This document shows positions 1-9,143 of a stretch of DNA of 64,000 nt, piece by piece. Location of the stretch: the NCBI RefSeq assembly GCF_001586255.1, contig NZ_CP014544.1, positions 1,333,501-1,397,500 of the forward strand, read 5' to 3'. The notes under the pieces were generated by a model that worked only from the letters and a program-made list of their open reading frames with translations, searched no databases and was not told the DNA's origin. Made by a program: the position numbers and the translations under genes. How positions within the stretch are numbered: the first letter of the stretch is position 1; each line of letters starts with the position of its first letter. The stretch is from Zhongshania aliphaticivorans. Lineage in GTDB: Bacteria > Pseudomonadota > Gammaproteobacteria > Pseudomonadales > Spongiibacteraceae.

Positions 1-1253
1 TAGGCTTCATGGGCCTGTAATTCGTCGTGTAAATCGGCGTCGAGGTTCAATTCGACTTGCTCTAATTTTAGTTGTCGGCTGAGGCCTGGTTTTTTATTAA
101 CCTTATACAGGGTGATATTTTCCTCGGGCTGTAGGCGAATCACCAGTTTGTTGGGCAGATCATTGGGGTCGCCTTCAAATAAGCTGAAGGGGTGCTTTTT
201 TAGTTCAACAATAATTTCGGAAAACCGTCTGCTCAGGCGTTTTCCGGTCCGCAAGTAAAAGGGCGTGCCCTCCCAGCGCCAATTGTGTACATCGGCCTGT
301 AAGGCGACAAAGGTTTCAGTATTTTCGCTGTCTTCAAAGCCGGTTTCGTCAAGAAATGCGGCGACTGGTGCCGATTTGACCGCGCCTGCAATATATTGGC
401 CGCGCACCGTTTTGGCTTTGACATTGGTGGCGGTAATTGGCCGCAGCGCTTGCAGTACCTTTACCTTTTCGTCGCGAATAGTATCGGCGCGGAGGTTGGC
501 GGGGGGCTCCATTGCGACCAAGCATAAAAGCTGTAACAGATGGTTTTGCACCATGTCGCGCAGGGCGCCGGTTTTGGCGTAGAAGTCACCGCGACCTTCG
601 ACGCCAATATCTTCGGCCACGGTGATCTGAATATTATCAATATACTGACTATTCCACAGTGGGCCGAACAGGGCGTTGCCAAAACGTAATACCAATAAAT
701 TCTGAACGGTTTCTTTGCCAAGATAGTGGTCAATGCGAAAGATGTTTTTTTCCGGAAACACCTGTAACACTTCGTGGTTGATCTCGGTGCAGCTAGCCAA
801 ATCATGGCCAAGGGGTTTCTCAAGGACTACCCGGGACTGGGCATTGACGACGCCAATACTGTTTAAGTTTCGGCAAATGCTGGTGTACAAGGTGGAGTGC
901 GTGGCCAGGTAAAAAACAGTGGTGGCGGCACTGTGATGCTGAACGGCGTCGCTGAGGCGGTGGTAATCTTTGAGTGAGTTTACGTCTAAGCTCACAAAGC
1001 TGAGTTTGGCGGCAAAATTTTGCCAGTGTTGTTCATCCCAGAAGTGCGCGGGGAGGAATTCCTGCATCTTGGTCTTTACTAAGTCTCGGTATGTGTCATC
1101 GCTTGTCTGGGCGCGACCCAATGCGATGATGGCGCATACATCCTCTAAAAAGCCCTCGCGTTGCAATTTGTACAATGCCGGTTGCAACTTGCGCAAGGCG
1201 AGGTCACCGGTACCGCCGAAAATAACAAGTTGTGTCGCTTTGTTTTGGGTCAT
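1..1253 (-). CDS. zwf: Glucose-6-phosphate 1-dehydrogenase, 3'-truncated by window edge
   Basis: This enzyme oxidises glucose-6-phosphate to 6-phosphogluconolactone with NAD(P)+, the entry step of the oxidative pentose phosphate and Entner-Doudoroff routes, in the cytoplasm. Reading the minus strand from the ATG at 1253 gives an uninterrupted frame of about 417 codons to the window edge, against a family length near 490. The dinucleotide-binding motif GGTGDLA lies at residues 13-19. The substrate-binding and catalytic signature RIDHYLGKE lies near residues 170-180, and further family blocks (FGNALFGPLWN, GRGDFYAKTGALRDM) follow. The C-terminal part lies outside the window, so nothing can be said about what follows it. 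No convincing regulator site was found in the 270 bp before the start. Confidence 0.95.
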   Translation of the reverse strand, partial: MTQNKATQLVIFGGTGDLALRKLQPALYKLQREGFLEDVCAIIALGRAQTSDDTYRDLVKTKMQEFLPAHFWDEQHWQNFAAKLSFVSLDVNSLKDYHRLSDAVQHHSAATTVFYLATHSTLYTSICRNLNSIGVVNAQSRVVLEKPLGHDLASCTEINHEVLQVFPEKNIFRIDHYLGKETVQNLLVLRFGNALFGPLWNSQYIDNIQITVAEDIGVEGRGDFYAKTGALRDMVQNHLLQLLCLVAMEPPANLRADTIRDEKVKVLQALRPITATNVKAKTVRGQYIAGAVKSAPVAAFLDETGFEDSENTETFVALQADVHNWRWEGTPFYLRTGKRLSRRFSEIIVELKKHPFSLFEGDPNDLPNKLVIRLQPEENITLYKVNKKPGLSRQLKLEQVELNLDADLHDELQAHEA

Positions 1254-1526
1254 CGCTACACTCTTCAATTAGGTTCACGTGCATTAGTGACGGCTTTAAT
1301 GAAACGACTGCTTGATGCGGCTCAGCGCATTTTCCTGACTGGCCATTATAAATGGTGGCAGTATTGTCGGAAAACGTGTCGGAGCGCGGTGTATCTTGAG
1401 TTTTAGCATAGAGTGTTTGAGTGGTCATGCATACCACTGGCGCGTCATAAAGCCGTATCACACACTTGTAGTATGGTAGAAAAAAGCGAGTTCGCTATGC
1501 TATGTTGACTAAAATCGAGGTGGCAA

Positions 1527-2120
1527 ATGGCGATAAGGGCAGCGCAAGAGCAAGACAGTGCGGCAGCGGCAGAGTTGGTGTTTTCATCGGGGCCGGTGGC
1601 CTTTGAGCACATTTTTAATTCCGCTCACGGGCCCGATATACGTGACTTTTTAGCGCTTGAGTTTGCTAAATCGGGGACCATGTTTAGCCACCGCCATCAT
1701 TTTGTTTACGAACAAGATGGTCGGCTGATTGCCACCATAGGCGGTTTTGACAAAGCCAGCCACGACGCGACCTTTATGGACAATGCCAAGGCCATTTTTA
1801 CCCAGTACGGATGGCGGGGAATCGTAAAAGGCCTGCTGTTTGAATTGCGGCTAGTTAAACCGCCACGCAAAGGCTGCTATTACCTTTGTCATATTGCGGT
1901 TGACCCACAGTGGCGAGGTAAGGGTATTGCGGCGCAGCTCATTAATTTTATGGCAGCTCGGGCCCATGAACTCGGCTATTCAACCTTGAGTTTAGACGTA
2001 GCAGAGTTAAATATTGGCGCCCTGCGCTTGTATCAGCAGCTGGGTTTTAAGGTCATCAAACGCAATAAAAGCTATAACGGTGTTTTAGATAACCACCTTT
2101 ATATGGAAATGGCGTTGTAA
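1527..2120 (+). CDS. GNAT family N-acetyltransferase
   Basis: This 197-residue protein has a GNAT fold and is expected to transfer an acetyl group from acetyl-CoA to an unknown amine. The acetyl-CoA pyrophosphate-binding motif A is visible around residues 121-137 as HIAVDPQWRGKGIAAQL, containing the R-G-K-G-I-A loop. It is followed by the usual motif B region (DVAELNIGALRLYQQLGF). No secretion signal or membrane segment is present. It stands alone between divergent zwf and convergent flgN, so context gives no substrate. The start is the ATG after a weak AGGTGG sequence. The fold is secure; the function is not. Confidence 0.88.
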   Translation: MAIRAAQEQDSAAAAELVFSSGPVAFEHIFNSAHGPDIRDFLALEFAKSGTMFSHRHHFVYEQDGRLIATIGGFDKASHDATFMDNAKAIFTQYGWRGIVKGLLFELRLVKPPRKGCYYLCHIAVDPQWRGKGIAAQLINFMAARAHELGYSTLSLDVAELNIGALRLYQQLGFKVIKRNKSYNGVLDNHLYMEMAL

Positions 2121-2165
2121 GCGGCTATGCAGCAATAGGCTAAGAAGGGGGCAAGGATGTCGGGC

Positions 2166-2582
2166 TTAAGCTTTGCCTAACTGCTGACCACCAAGCGGGC
2201 CTAGGGTTTCGCCACCGGCGCTGTAAATCGGTGTGTCATTATTACTTGCACCAAGAATTTCTAATGCGCGTTTGCCGTAGCGCGCCTGGGTGCTGATGTC
2301 GGCGCCCGCTTGGGCATTCAGGGCTTGGCAGCGACTGAGAATAGTGAGGCTTGCCTGCCACAGCACGTCGTCGTCCTTATTCGTCGCGCTGGCCAATTGG
2401 CGACGGCGTATTTCGAGGAGCTCGAGATGCTGAACCAAGTCCATTTTCTGTTGAACCACCGCCTCCAATTGATCAGCATCTCGCGCTGATTTTAAAATCA
2501 GCGCCTCTTCGCCCAGCAGCGCTTCTAAGCGTTGAGCTTCGAGGTGGATCGTGTGCAGTACATCGCTCAGTTCATCGCTCAT
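2166..2582 (-). CDS. flgN: Flagellar export chaperone FlgN
   Basis: FlgN is a small cytoplasmic chaperone that holds the hook-filament junction proteins FlgK and FlgL and delivers them to the flagellar export apparatus. The 138-residue product is largely helical and charged, with heptad-like stretches in residues 1-60, as expected for the family. Its overall sequence identity to the family is weak, so the call leans on position: the start lies only 2 bp after the flgM stop, the usual flgM-flgN pair. Transcription is probably from the sigma28-type promoter before flgM. Both of its clients, flgK and flgL, are in this window. Confidence 0.82.
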   Translation of the reverse strand: MSDELSDVLHTIHLEAQRLEALLGEEALILKSARDADQLEAVVQQKMDLVQHLELLEIRRRQLASATNKDDDVLWQASLTILSRCQALNAQAGADISTQARYGKRALEILGASNNDTPIYSAGGETLGPLGGQQLGKA

Positions 2583-2584
2583 AT

Positions 2585-2884
2585 TTAGCTGCCGCTTAGG
2601 GCTTCCATATTAACCAATGCAGCCGCCACTTTATTGGCGTCGATAGTAAACTCGCCATTGCGAATAGCGGTTTTGATTGCTTCAACCTTTTGCCGGTCAA
2701 TGCCATCGCTACTATTTACCTGAGAACGGGTGCGCTCCAATAGCGGGGTTTCCACCTGTGCTGCTTTTGCCGTGTCGGTCGCAGCTGGGCTCGTGACCGT
2801 GCTGTCTGATTTGCTGGCACCGGTACGGCCGCTGTCGAGCTTGCGGGCCTGACTCAGCGATGAGCCATCGATACGGTCAACCAT
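2585..2884 (-). CDS. flgM: Anti-sigma-28 factor FlgM
   Basis: FlgM binds sigma28 (FliA) and blocks late flagellar transcription until the hook is complete and FlgM is exported. The protein has 99 residues, the family's usual size. The low-complexity, Ser/Thr/Ala-rich N-terminal half is typical of this intrinsically disordered protein. The C-terminal sigma-binding part is visible at about residues 55-98 (IDRQKVEAIKTAIRNGEFTI, followed by NKVAAALVNMEAL). Its target, fliA, lies at 18913. It is co-directional with flgN downstream and preceded by a sigma28-type promoter, giving the known feedback arrangement. Confidence 0.93.
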   Translation of the reverse strand: MVDRIDGSSLSQARKLDSGRTGASKSDSTVTSPAATDTAKAAQVETPLLERTRSQVNSSDGIDRQKVEAIKTAIRNGEFTIDANKVAAALVNMEALSGS

Positions 2885-2917
2885 TGTTAAATCCTCTTTA
2901 AATAGCTTTCGCCTGAT

Positions 2918-2944
2918 ATATCGACACTATTAACCAAAACTTTA
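2918..2944 (-). promoter_or_regulatory. Sigma28 (FliA)-type promoter for flgM-flgN
   Basis: On the minus strand the sequence reads TAAAGTTT, 11 bases, then GTCGATAT. The enteric FliA consensus is TAAAGTTT-N11-GCCGATAA. The -35 box (2937-2944) matches in all 8 positions and the -10 box (2918-2925) in 6 of 8, with the exact 11-bp spacer. It lies 34 bp before the flgM ATG at 2884. Confidence 0.85.
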
Positions 2945-3002
2945 GCACGAATTTCACTGTGCTGAGCATATGGGCTTGTCCCGTGCTTGGCAGCGCCAGC
3001 GC

Positions 3003-3725
3003 TCAATTGAGCACAACACTGTTTTCGGACGCGACGACTCCCTCTAGCTGTTTGCCGGAATTGAGGTTTTTAACCAGAATTCGCTTGCCCAAGGCGCCAT
3101 TTTGCAAGGCGACGCCCATCATACTCACGCTAACCGGGCCATCATTGCTATTAAGCTGAACGCGCTGGCCCTTACTAATAATACTGCTCGCAGTGACCAT
3201 ATTAGGCGTGAGCACCGCGCCCTGGGCAATACTCTGGCGGCTTTGATAGCCGCCGTTATCGCCTAAAGACTGTAAATAGCCGTAGCCGAGGCTAGTGATA
3301 TCGCGCTTCCCCCAGCTTACATCGCCAGCGCTAATGCGACTGCCCGGCGCAATTGGATGACGGGCCACCATCACCTTGGCATAGGCCTCTACGGTGACGG
3401 GCAGATAAATCTTCCAGGGTTTGGCGCCTGCGGTACAACGAACGCCGACCGTTGTTCGGCGTTTTATTTTGGCACCGTTAGATAAAAAGGCCTCGAGCTT
3501 ACCCGGGCAACTACTGAGTTTAGTGCGGGGGTCGAGTTTTTGAACAGTGATCGTCGTACTGAGTTGCTGCCATGGGTGGCGGGCGGCGATATAGGCTTTG
3601 GCGGTAGCCGCAATGCGGTTGTGGCTTTCGGTAGACGCGGCAGTGCTGGCGCCGCTGAACAGACAAAGTGCCGTGCTCAGTAGCAGAATTTTACTTAAGG
3701 CTGTCGATCCGCGCATAGCCATCAC
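3003..3725 (-). CDS. flgA: Flagellar P-ring assembly chaperone FlgA
   Basis: FlgA is a periplasmic chaperone needed to assemble FlgI into the P-ring around the flagellar rod. The 240-residue product begins with a Sec signal peptide (hydrophobic stretch about residues 10-28, cleavage near Ala-Ser-Thr). The C-terminal SAF-type domain is recognisable from about residue 115 (VMVARHPIAPGSRISAGDV, then QRVQLNSNDGPVSVSMMGVA). Length is within the family range. It is divergent from the flgB operon across a 319-bp spacer, and its client flgI is at 9144. A sigma54 or sigma28 box for flgA itself was not found. Confidence 0.93.
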   Translation of the reverse strand: MMAMRGSTALSKILLLSTALCLFSGASTAASTESHNRIAATAKAYIAARHPWQQLSTTITVQKLDPRTKLSSCPGKLEAFLSNGAKIKRRTTVGVRCTAGAKPWKIYLPVTVEAYAKVMVARHPIAPGSRISAGDVSWGKRDITSLGYGYLQSLGDNGGYQSRQSIAQGAVLTPNMVTASSIISKGQRVQLNSNDGPVSVSMMGVALQNGALGKRILVKNLNSGKQLEGVVASENSVVLN

Positions 3726-3936
3726 TCACGTCAAAGATTTGTCGGTAAGGTAGTGACTGCAATGCTTGTGCCAGTCTGTAAGGGTGAATTTCTAAAATGT
3801 CTCAGGACGCAAGGCCAGGATAAAGGCGGATAGCCCGTGCCGGATTTTTGCCGATTAGCGGCAAAGCTTTGCCGTTATTTTGGCGATTGTGCGGGGGAGG
3901 GTTTTTAAGCTATTGAAAAATAAAGGCTAAATTATA

Positions 3937-3951
3937 TGGCACGGCCTTTGC
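3937..3951 (+). promoter_or_regulatory. Sigma54 (RpoN) promoter for the flgB operon
   Basis: TGGCACG, four bases, then TTGC matches the -24/-12 consensus TGGCACG-N4-TTGC at every conserved position, with GG at 3938-3939 and GC at 3950-3951. It lies 94 bp before the flgB ATG in the flgA-flgB spacer (3726-4044), leaving room for a leader. RpoN plus an FleQ/FlrC-type activator is the known control of middle flagellar genes in polarly flagellated gammaproteobacteria; the activator gene is not in this window. Nothing else definite was seen in the spacer. Confidence 0.88.
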
Positions 3952-4044
3952 CTTGATCCATTGCAAACACGGTACACAGCAAAAATTATGGCGTTAACCG
4001 ATTAACGGCAACAAGCCGCATAACTTTAGCGAAATGGTAAGAAA

Positions 4045-4461
4045 ATGGCGATTAATTTTGACAAAGCCCTAGGCATTCACGAACAAGCCCTGTTATTGCG
4101 GAATAAGCGCAATGAAGTCTTGGCCGCGAATATTGCCAATGCCGATACTCCTGGCTACAAGGCTCAAGATATTGATTTCCGCACGGCCTTATCGAATTCC
4201 GCCGCTGCTGGGGATCAGCCAATGCTGTCGCTTAAGGTGACTAATGCAGCTCACCAGCGCCGCGCCGATGGCAGTGCAGATGCCTTGGCGGCGTCGTTAA
4301 AGTATCGACAGCCTTATCAGCCGTCGCTCGATGGTAATACCGTCGAGACCCATATCGAACAAGCCGAATTTGCTGATAACGCTATGCGTTATCAGGCCAC
4401 CTTACAGTTTCTCGGCAACCGTTTTAGCGGGCTTAAATCCATACTCCAGGGAGGCCGATAA
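4045..4461 (+). CDS. flgB: Flagellar proximal rod protein FlgB
   Basis: FlgB is a structural subunit of the proximal rod crossing the periplasm. The 138-residue product has the family's normal length. The rod/hook N-terminal signature is visible at about residues 28-40 (LAANIANADTPGYKAQDIDF), and the C-terminal helical segment typical of axial proteins closes it. It is the first gene of the flgBCDEFGHIJKL run, 3 bp before flgC. It is probably transcribed from the sigma54 promoter at 3937-3951. Confidence 0.96.
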   Translation: MAINFDKALGIHEQALLLRNKRNEVLAANIANADTPGYKAQDIDFRTALSNSAAAGDQPMLSLKVTNAAHQRRADGSADALAASLKYRQPYQPSLDGNTVETHIEQAEFADNAMRYQATLQFLGNRFSGLKSILQGGR

Positions 4462-4464
4462 ACC

Positions 4465-4866
4465 ATGGCTAATCCACTTGATATCGCCGCGTCAGCAATG
4501 AATGCGCAAATGATGCGTCTCAATACCGTGGCTAGCAATATGGCCAATGCCGATTCAGTGGCGGGCAGCGAGGCCGATGCCTATCGTTCGCGGCAAACGG
4601 TATTTGCCACGGTGCTGGATCAACAGCGCGAAGTAGCGGGGGTAGCCGTGACTGGCGTCGTTGAAAGTAGTGCGCCAGTAATGAAACGTTATGAGCCAGG
4701 TCATCCAGAGGCAGATGTAGACGGTTATGTGTACGCCTCCAACGTTAATACCATGGAAGAGATGGCTAATATGATGTCGGCGTCGCGCTCGTTTCAGAAT
4801 AACGCCGAAGTTTTTTCTACCACCAAAACCCTGATGCTGCGCACCTTGCAGCTTGGCCAGCAGTAG
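4465..4866 (+). CDS. flgC: Flagellar proximal rod protein FlgC
   Basis: FlgC is another proximal rod subunit. The 133-residue sequence shows the axial-protein N-terminal motif (MNAQMMRLNTVASNMANADS, near residues 12-31). The C-terminal conserved block (YASNVNTMEEMANMMSASRS) lies near residues 91-110. Length and motif placement are normal. It follows flgB by 3 bp and precedes flgD by 11 bp, so translation is probably coupled. Confidence 0.96.
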   Translation: MANPLDIAASAMNAQMMRLNTVASNMANADSVAGSEADAYRSRQTVFATVLDQQREVAGVAVTGVVESSAPVMKRYEPGHPEADVDGYVYASNVNTMEEMANMMSASRSFQNNAEVFSTTKTLMLRTLQLGQQ

Positions 4867-4877
4867 GAGTCTGAGTA

Positions 4878-5543
4878 ATGGAAGTGCGCACCCTAGAACA
4901 GCTGCAAATGCAGAACGCGACCAGTAAGGCGAAGAAAGACGCGTCGTCCTTAGATCAGAACGATTTTATGAAATTAATGCTGCAGCAGTTAAAAAGTCAG
5001 GACCCCTTTAAACCCACCGACAATACCGAATTTATTAGCCAAATGGCCCAACTGACCTCGGTGAGTGGCATCAGCGAAATGAACGAAAATCTCAGCGCGC
5101 TGACCGGCTCGCTTTATTCCGCTCAGCTCCTCGATTCCTCGTCATTGATTGGTAAAGACGTATTGGTTGAGTCGGGCGTTGCCGCGTTACCCAGCGGCGG
5201 CAGTGTGCGTGGTCAAGTTGAATTACCCACCAGCACCACGGCCTTAGATATCGAAATTTTGGCGCCCAGTGGCGAGGTTATTGGCAAGGTGCCAATGGGC
5301 CCGCAAGCGGCTGGCACCAGCCGCTTTGAATGGAACGGCATTGGTTTGACTGGCGAGCGTATGCCGCCGGGAAATTACCAAATTCGGGCCAATTATTTAA
5401 ACGGCAACAAAGTTGAGGCACTGACTACCGAAATGCGCAGTGCGGTCATTAGCGTCAGTGTGCCCGCAGGCGGTGGCAGTCCCCAGGTACAAATCCAAGG
5501 ACTGGGTACGGTCAGCCTGTCACAAATAAAAGAGATTAGCTGA
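4878..5543 (+). CDS. flgD: Flagellar hook cap / assembly protein FlgD
   Basis: FlgD forms the temporary cap on which hook subunits polymerise. The 221-residue protein has the conserved N-terminal block at about residues 25-60 (LDQNDFMKLMLQQLKSQDPF, followed by a PTDNTEFISQMAQ stretch). The C-terminal FLG/Ig-like region has the motif TSRFEWNGIGLTGERMPPG near residues 146-164. Length is normal. The start ATG follows a GGAG sequence 11 bp after flgC. Confidence 0.96.
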   Translation: MEVRTLEQLQMQNATSKAKKDASSLDQNDFMKLMLQQLKSQDPFKPTDNTEFISQMAQLTSVSGISEMNENLSALTGSLYSAQLLDSSSLIGKDVLVESGVAALPSGGSVRGQVELPTSTTALDIEILAPSGEVIGKVPMGPQAAGTSRFEWNGIGLTGERMPPGNYQIRANYLNGNKVEALTTEMRSAVISVSVPAGGGSPQVQIQGLGTVSLSQIKEIS

Positions 5544-5600
5544 GTTGCGATTGCGCTATTCAGACAATGACAACACTACATCCTTCGCAGGAGTTACAAA

Positions 5601-6818
5601 ATGAGCTTTCGTATCGCACTTAGTGGTTTAAACGCAGCGCAATCGCATTTGGATGTGACCGCGCACAATATTGCCAACGTGAATACAACCGGCTTTAAGG
5701 GTTCGCGCGCGGCCTTTGCCGACGTGTATGCCACGGCCAATAATGATGTGACCAAAACCACGCCCGGCGCCGGTGCACGTTTGGCCACCATTACCCAGCA
5801 GTTCTCCCAGGGTAACGTCGATTTTACCGACAATAACTTAGACCTTGCGGTGAGTGGCGAGGGCTTCTTTACCATGAAGGGTTCTGGCGGGGTGACTTAC
5901 ACCCGCGCGGGCGCGTTTAGCGTTGATCGCGACGGCTTTGTGGTGAACAATAATCTTGAGCGCTTGCAGGTGTTTCCACCCACGGGCAACGGTGGTTTCT
6001 CAACGGGTTCTCTGAGCGATTTGCAATTAGAGGTAAATGAAAATGCGCCCAAGCAAACCGCCCGCGGAGACATTGGTGTAAACCTGCCCGCTAACGCGCC
6101 AGTGCCGTCGGTTGCGCCTTTTGACCCCACCCTGCCCGGCAGCTACAACCACGCAACATCCATGACCGTGTATGACTCACTCGGTACACAGCACACCGCG
6201 ACCCTGTATTTTGTGCGCGATGCGGCGGCTAATTCCTGGAATCAGCAACTCTATGTCGACAATAACCCGGTAGGTGGCGCTAATACCCTAACGTTTAGTA
6301 ATGCTGGCGTTTTACAGGTGCCCGCCAATGGTTTAGTGACTTACCCAGCATACGATCCCGGCACGGGCTCGGCCGACATGAACTTGTCGTTTAACTTTAA
6401 TGCCAGTACTCAGTACGGCCAAGAGTTTGGCGTTAACAATCTTCAGCAAGACGGTTTCACCACTGGTCGCTTAACCGGAATTGAGGTGGCTTCTACTGGT
6501 GTTGTGTCTGCACGTTACACCAATGGCCAGTCTACTCAGCTGGGCAAAATAGCCATGGCCAGTTTCACTAATCCCAACGGCTTACAGCAGCAGGGTGACA
6601 CCTCTTGGGCGGAGACCTTTTCGTCAGGTAGTCCACGGGTTGGCGAAGCGGGTACCTCTAATTTTGGTTTGCTGCAATCCGGCGCCCTAGAGAGCTCTAA
6701 CGTAGATTTAACCGAGCAGTTGGTTGAGATGATTACGGCTCAGCGCAACTTCCAAGCCAACACCCAGATGATCTCTACCGCCGATGCGGTAACCCAAGCG
6801 ATCATCAATATCCGTTAA
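5601..6818 (+). CDS. flgE: Flagellar hook protein FlgE
   Basis: FlgE polymerises into the hook, the universal joint between rod and filament. The 405-residue protein starts with the axial signature LSGLNAAQSHLDVTAHNIAN (residues 7-26) followed by NVNTTGFK. It ends with the conserved C-terminal helix (NVDLTEQLVEMITAQRNFQA, then NTQMISTADAV). The middle carries the variable surface domains (about residues 150-330). A good ribosome site (AGGAG) lies just before the ATG. Length is within the normal 400-residue class. Confidence 0.97.
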   Translation: MSFRIALSGLNAAQSHLDVTAHNIANVNTTGFKGSRAAFADVYATANNDVTKTTPGAGARLATITQQFSQGNVDFTDNNLDLAVSGEGFFTMKGSGGVTYTRAGAFSVDRDGFVVNNNLERLQVFPPTGNGGFSTGSLSDLQLEVNENAPKQTARGDIGVNLPANAPVPSVAPFDPTLPGSYNHATSMTVYDSLGTQHTATLYFVRDAAANSWNQQLYVDNNPVGGANTLTFSNAGVLQVPANGLVTYPAYDPGTGSADMNLSFNFNASTQYGQEFGVNNLQQDGFTTGRLTGIEVASTGVVSARYTNGQSTQLGKIAMASFTNPNGLQQQGDTSWAETFSSGSPRVGEAGTSNFGLLQSGALESSNVDLTEQLVEMITAQRNFQANTQMISTADAVTQAIINIR

Positions 6819-6856
6819 TTGAGGGCGGTTTAGACCGCCATTAATCGGGAGTTTAT

Positions 6857-7600
6857 ATGGACAGATTACTGTATATCGGCATGACAGCGGCAAAGAATAC
6901 GCAGCTGGCCCAAACCACGAATGCCAATAATTTGGCGAACGTGAGCACGGCGGGTTTTCGTGGCGATTTTCAGAATGTTCTGTCTAAGCAAGTTGAAGGC
7001 CCGGGTATGGCCACCCGGTTTAACTCGGTGTATCAGGGCGAAACCTCAGATTTTTCAGTGGGCTCTATTATGGCCACTGGCCGTCAGTTGGATGTTGCTA
7101 TTCGCGGCGACAAGGGCTGGTTTGTGGTTACGGCCCCTGACGGCAGCGAAGCCTATAGCCGCCGTGGTGATTTTCATATTACCAGCGACGGCATGCTGCT
7201 CAACGGCGCCGGTCAACCAGTGATGGGTGACGGCGGTCCGGTGGCGATTCCTGAACACGAGAGCTTGATGATTGGCGAAGACGGCACGGTATCAATTGTG
7301 CCGCTGGGGCAGGGTTCGGAATCACTGTCGACGGTAGATCGAATTCGCCTCGTCGATGCTGCGCCAAATCAGTTGCAGAAAGGCGAGGACGGTTTGATGC
7401 GCATGCGCGATGGTGGCACTGCGCCAACCTCAGCCGATATCCGCATCAGTTCGGGCAATTTAGAAGCATCAAATGTAAATAGCGTCGACGCCATGGTGAA
7501 TATGATTTCACTGGCGCGGCAATTTGAAATGCAGGTCAAGGCCATGAGCACCGCAGAAACGGTTGCTGAAACCGGCAGCCGCTTAATGCGTATGGAATAA
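6857..7600 (+). CDS. flgF: Flagellar distal rod protein FlgF
   Basis: FlgF forms part of the rod between the proximal segment and FlgG. The 247-residue product carries an axial N-terminal region ([20 protein letters not shown], near residues 19-38) and the C-terminal ending [20 protein letters not shown] near residues 206-225. Length matches the family. It lies 38 bp after flgE and 14 bp before flgG. Its similarity to FlgG is expected, but the gene order and shorter length separate the two. Confidence 0.95.
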   Translation: MDRLLYIGMTAAKNTQLAQTTNANNLANVSTAGFRGDFQNVLSKQVEGPGMATRFNSVYQGETSDFSVGSIMATGRQLDVAIRGDKGWFVVTAPDGSEAYSRRGDFHITSDGMLLNGAGQPVMGDGGPVAIPEHESLMIGEDGTVSIVPLGQGSESLSTVDRIRLVDAAPNQLQKGEDGLMRMRDGGTAPTSADIRISSGNLEASNVNSVDAMVNMISLARQFEMQVKAMSTAETVAETGSRLMRME

Positions 7601-7614
7601 ACAAGGGGTTATTT

Positions 7615-8400
7615 ATGAATTCATCATTATGGGTCGCTAAAACGGGTCTCGATGCCCAACAAACCCGGATGCAAGTAACCAGTAACAACTTGGCGAACGC
7701 CAATACTACCGGCTTTAAGCGGGATCGAGCGTCTTTTGAAGACTTGCTCTACCAAAATATGCGTCAAGTGGGCGGCCAGACTTCTCAGCAAACTCGCTCA
7801 CCAAGCGGTATGCATATTGGTACTGGGGTGCGCGTTGTGTCTACCGAAAAAATTCACCAGCAGGGCACCTTGAATCAGACCAATAACTCATTGGATGTTG
7901 CTATTGAAGGTAAGGGTTTTTTCCAAGTACAAATGCCTGACGGCAGTATTGCCTACACCCGCGACGGTTCTTTTCAGCTCGACGACCAGGGCCAGATTGT
8001 GACCAATACCGGTAACGTGGTTGATCCGGGTATGACCGTACCCCAGGGCACTTTAAGCATCACCATTGGTTCCGATGGCGTAGTCAGCGCGGTATTGGCT
8101 GGTGGCGCTGCGCCAGTGCAGGTGGGTAGCTTTCAGCTCGCCGACTTTGTGAATCCATCGGGCCTGCAAGCCCGCGGCGAAAACTTGTATATGGAGTCGG
8201 CTTCTAGCGGCTCGCCACAAACCGGCACGCCGGGTTTGAGCGGGCTGGGCAGTATTCAGCAAGGCGCCCTTGAAGGTTCTAACGTCAACGTAGTGGAAGA
8301 ACTGGTGAATATGATCGAAACCCAGCGCGCCTACGAGATGAACTCCAAGGCCATCGCCACCAGCGACCAGATGATGCAGTACGTGAATAATAATCTTTAA
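7615..8400 (+). CDS. flgG: Flagellar distal rod protein FlgG
   Basis: FlgG builds the distal rod that passes through the P and L rings. The 261-residue product has exactly the family length. It opens with [20 protein letters not shown] and the [20 protein letters not shown] signature (residues 23-42). It ends with the C-terminal block ([20 protein letters not shown]). An AAGGGG ribosome site precedes the ATG. It is among the best conserved genes in the window. Confidence 0.97.
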   Translation: MNSSLWVAKTGLDAQQTRMQVTSNNLANANTTGFKRDRASFEDLLYQNMRQVGGQTSQQTRSPSGMHIGTGVRVVSTEKIHQQGTLNQTNNSLDVAIEGKGFFQVQMPDGSIAYTRDGSFQLDDQGQIVTNTGNVVDPGMTVPQGTLSITIGSDGVVSAVLAGGAAPVQVGSFQLADFVNPSGLQARGENLYMESASSGSPQTGTPGLSGLGSIQQGALEGSNVNVVEELVNMIETQRAYEMNSKAIATSDQMMQYVNNNL

Positions 8401-8427
8401 TTCACGATTTAGAGCAGGATAGTGCTT

Positions 8428-9132
8428 ATGAATATTCAACAGACACAAGGTCGTCATCGTTTGGGTACTGCCATTGCGGTATTGATGGTGGCATTGCTGT
8501 CGGCGTGTTCATCGGCGCCTGCCAAAGACAGCTCTGCTGATTACGAATCGGCAGCGCCCTCGGTGGCGCCAGACGATGACCAAAATTTGGGTTCTATTTA
8601 CCGCTCAGGTTACGGCATGACCTTATTTGTTGACCGTCGAGCCCGTCAGGTTGGCGATATTATTACCGTCACCTTAGAAGAGAAAACCGACGCCAGTAAG
8701 TCATCCAGCACTGCCACCGGCAAAGAGAGCAATATCTCAGTGCCAACCGTGACCTTGTTTGGTCGCGGCGTAACGAGTGATGGCGTGCCGATATTAACCA
8801 CTGGGGTGTCGTCGGATCAGGACTTTTCAGGCAAGGGCAGTAGTACTCAGAGCAATAGCTTAACCGGCAGTATTACCGTCACCGTGTCAGAAGTACTGCG
8901 CAACGGCAGTTTGCGGGTGCGGGGCGAGAAGTGGGTCACCATCAATCAAGGTGAAGAGTTTATTCGCATAAAAGGCATTATCCGTCCCGAAGACATCGGC
9001 GCAGATAATGCCATACCGTCTTACAAGGTCGCCGATGCGCGCATTACCTATAGCGGCAAAGGTGCGTTGGCCGACGCAAATTCCATGGGTTGGCTGGGAC
9101 GTTTGTTCCAGTCTGTGTTGTCACCCTTTTGA
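8428..9132 (+). CDS. flgH: Flagellar L-ring lipoprotein FlgH
   Basis: FlgH forms the outer-membrane L-ring bushing. The product has a lipoprotein signal, with hydrophobic stretch [12 protein letters not shown] and the lipidated cysteine in the LSAC lipobox. The family core follows, including [20 protein letters not shown] and [20 protein letters not shown]. The ATG at 8428 is chosen over an in-frame GTG at 8422 because the AGGA sequence at 8415-8418 is about 9 bp before it, whereas the GTG would be only 3 bp away. Length (234 residues) is normal. Confidence 0.95.
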   Translation: MNIQQTQGRHRLGTAIAVLMVALLSACSSAPAKDSSADYESAAPSVAPDDDQNLGSIYRSGYGMTLFVDRRARQVGDIITVTLEEKTDASKSSSTATGKESNISVPTVTLFGRGVTSDGVPILTTGVSSDQDFSGKGSSTQSNSLTGSITVTVSEVLRNGSLRVRGEKWVTINQGEEFIRIKGIIRPEDIGADNAIPSYKVADARITYSGKGALADANSMGWLGRLFQSVLSPF

Positions 9133-9143
9133 GGACGGCTGCA

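Noticed and set aside
1254-1526. A HexR-type operator in the zwf/GNAT spacer
   Set aside because: TGTAGTATGGTAG resembles half of the site, but no palindromic partner was found.
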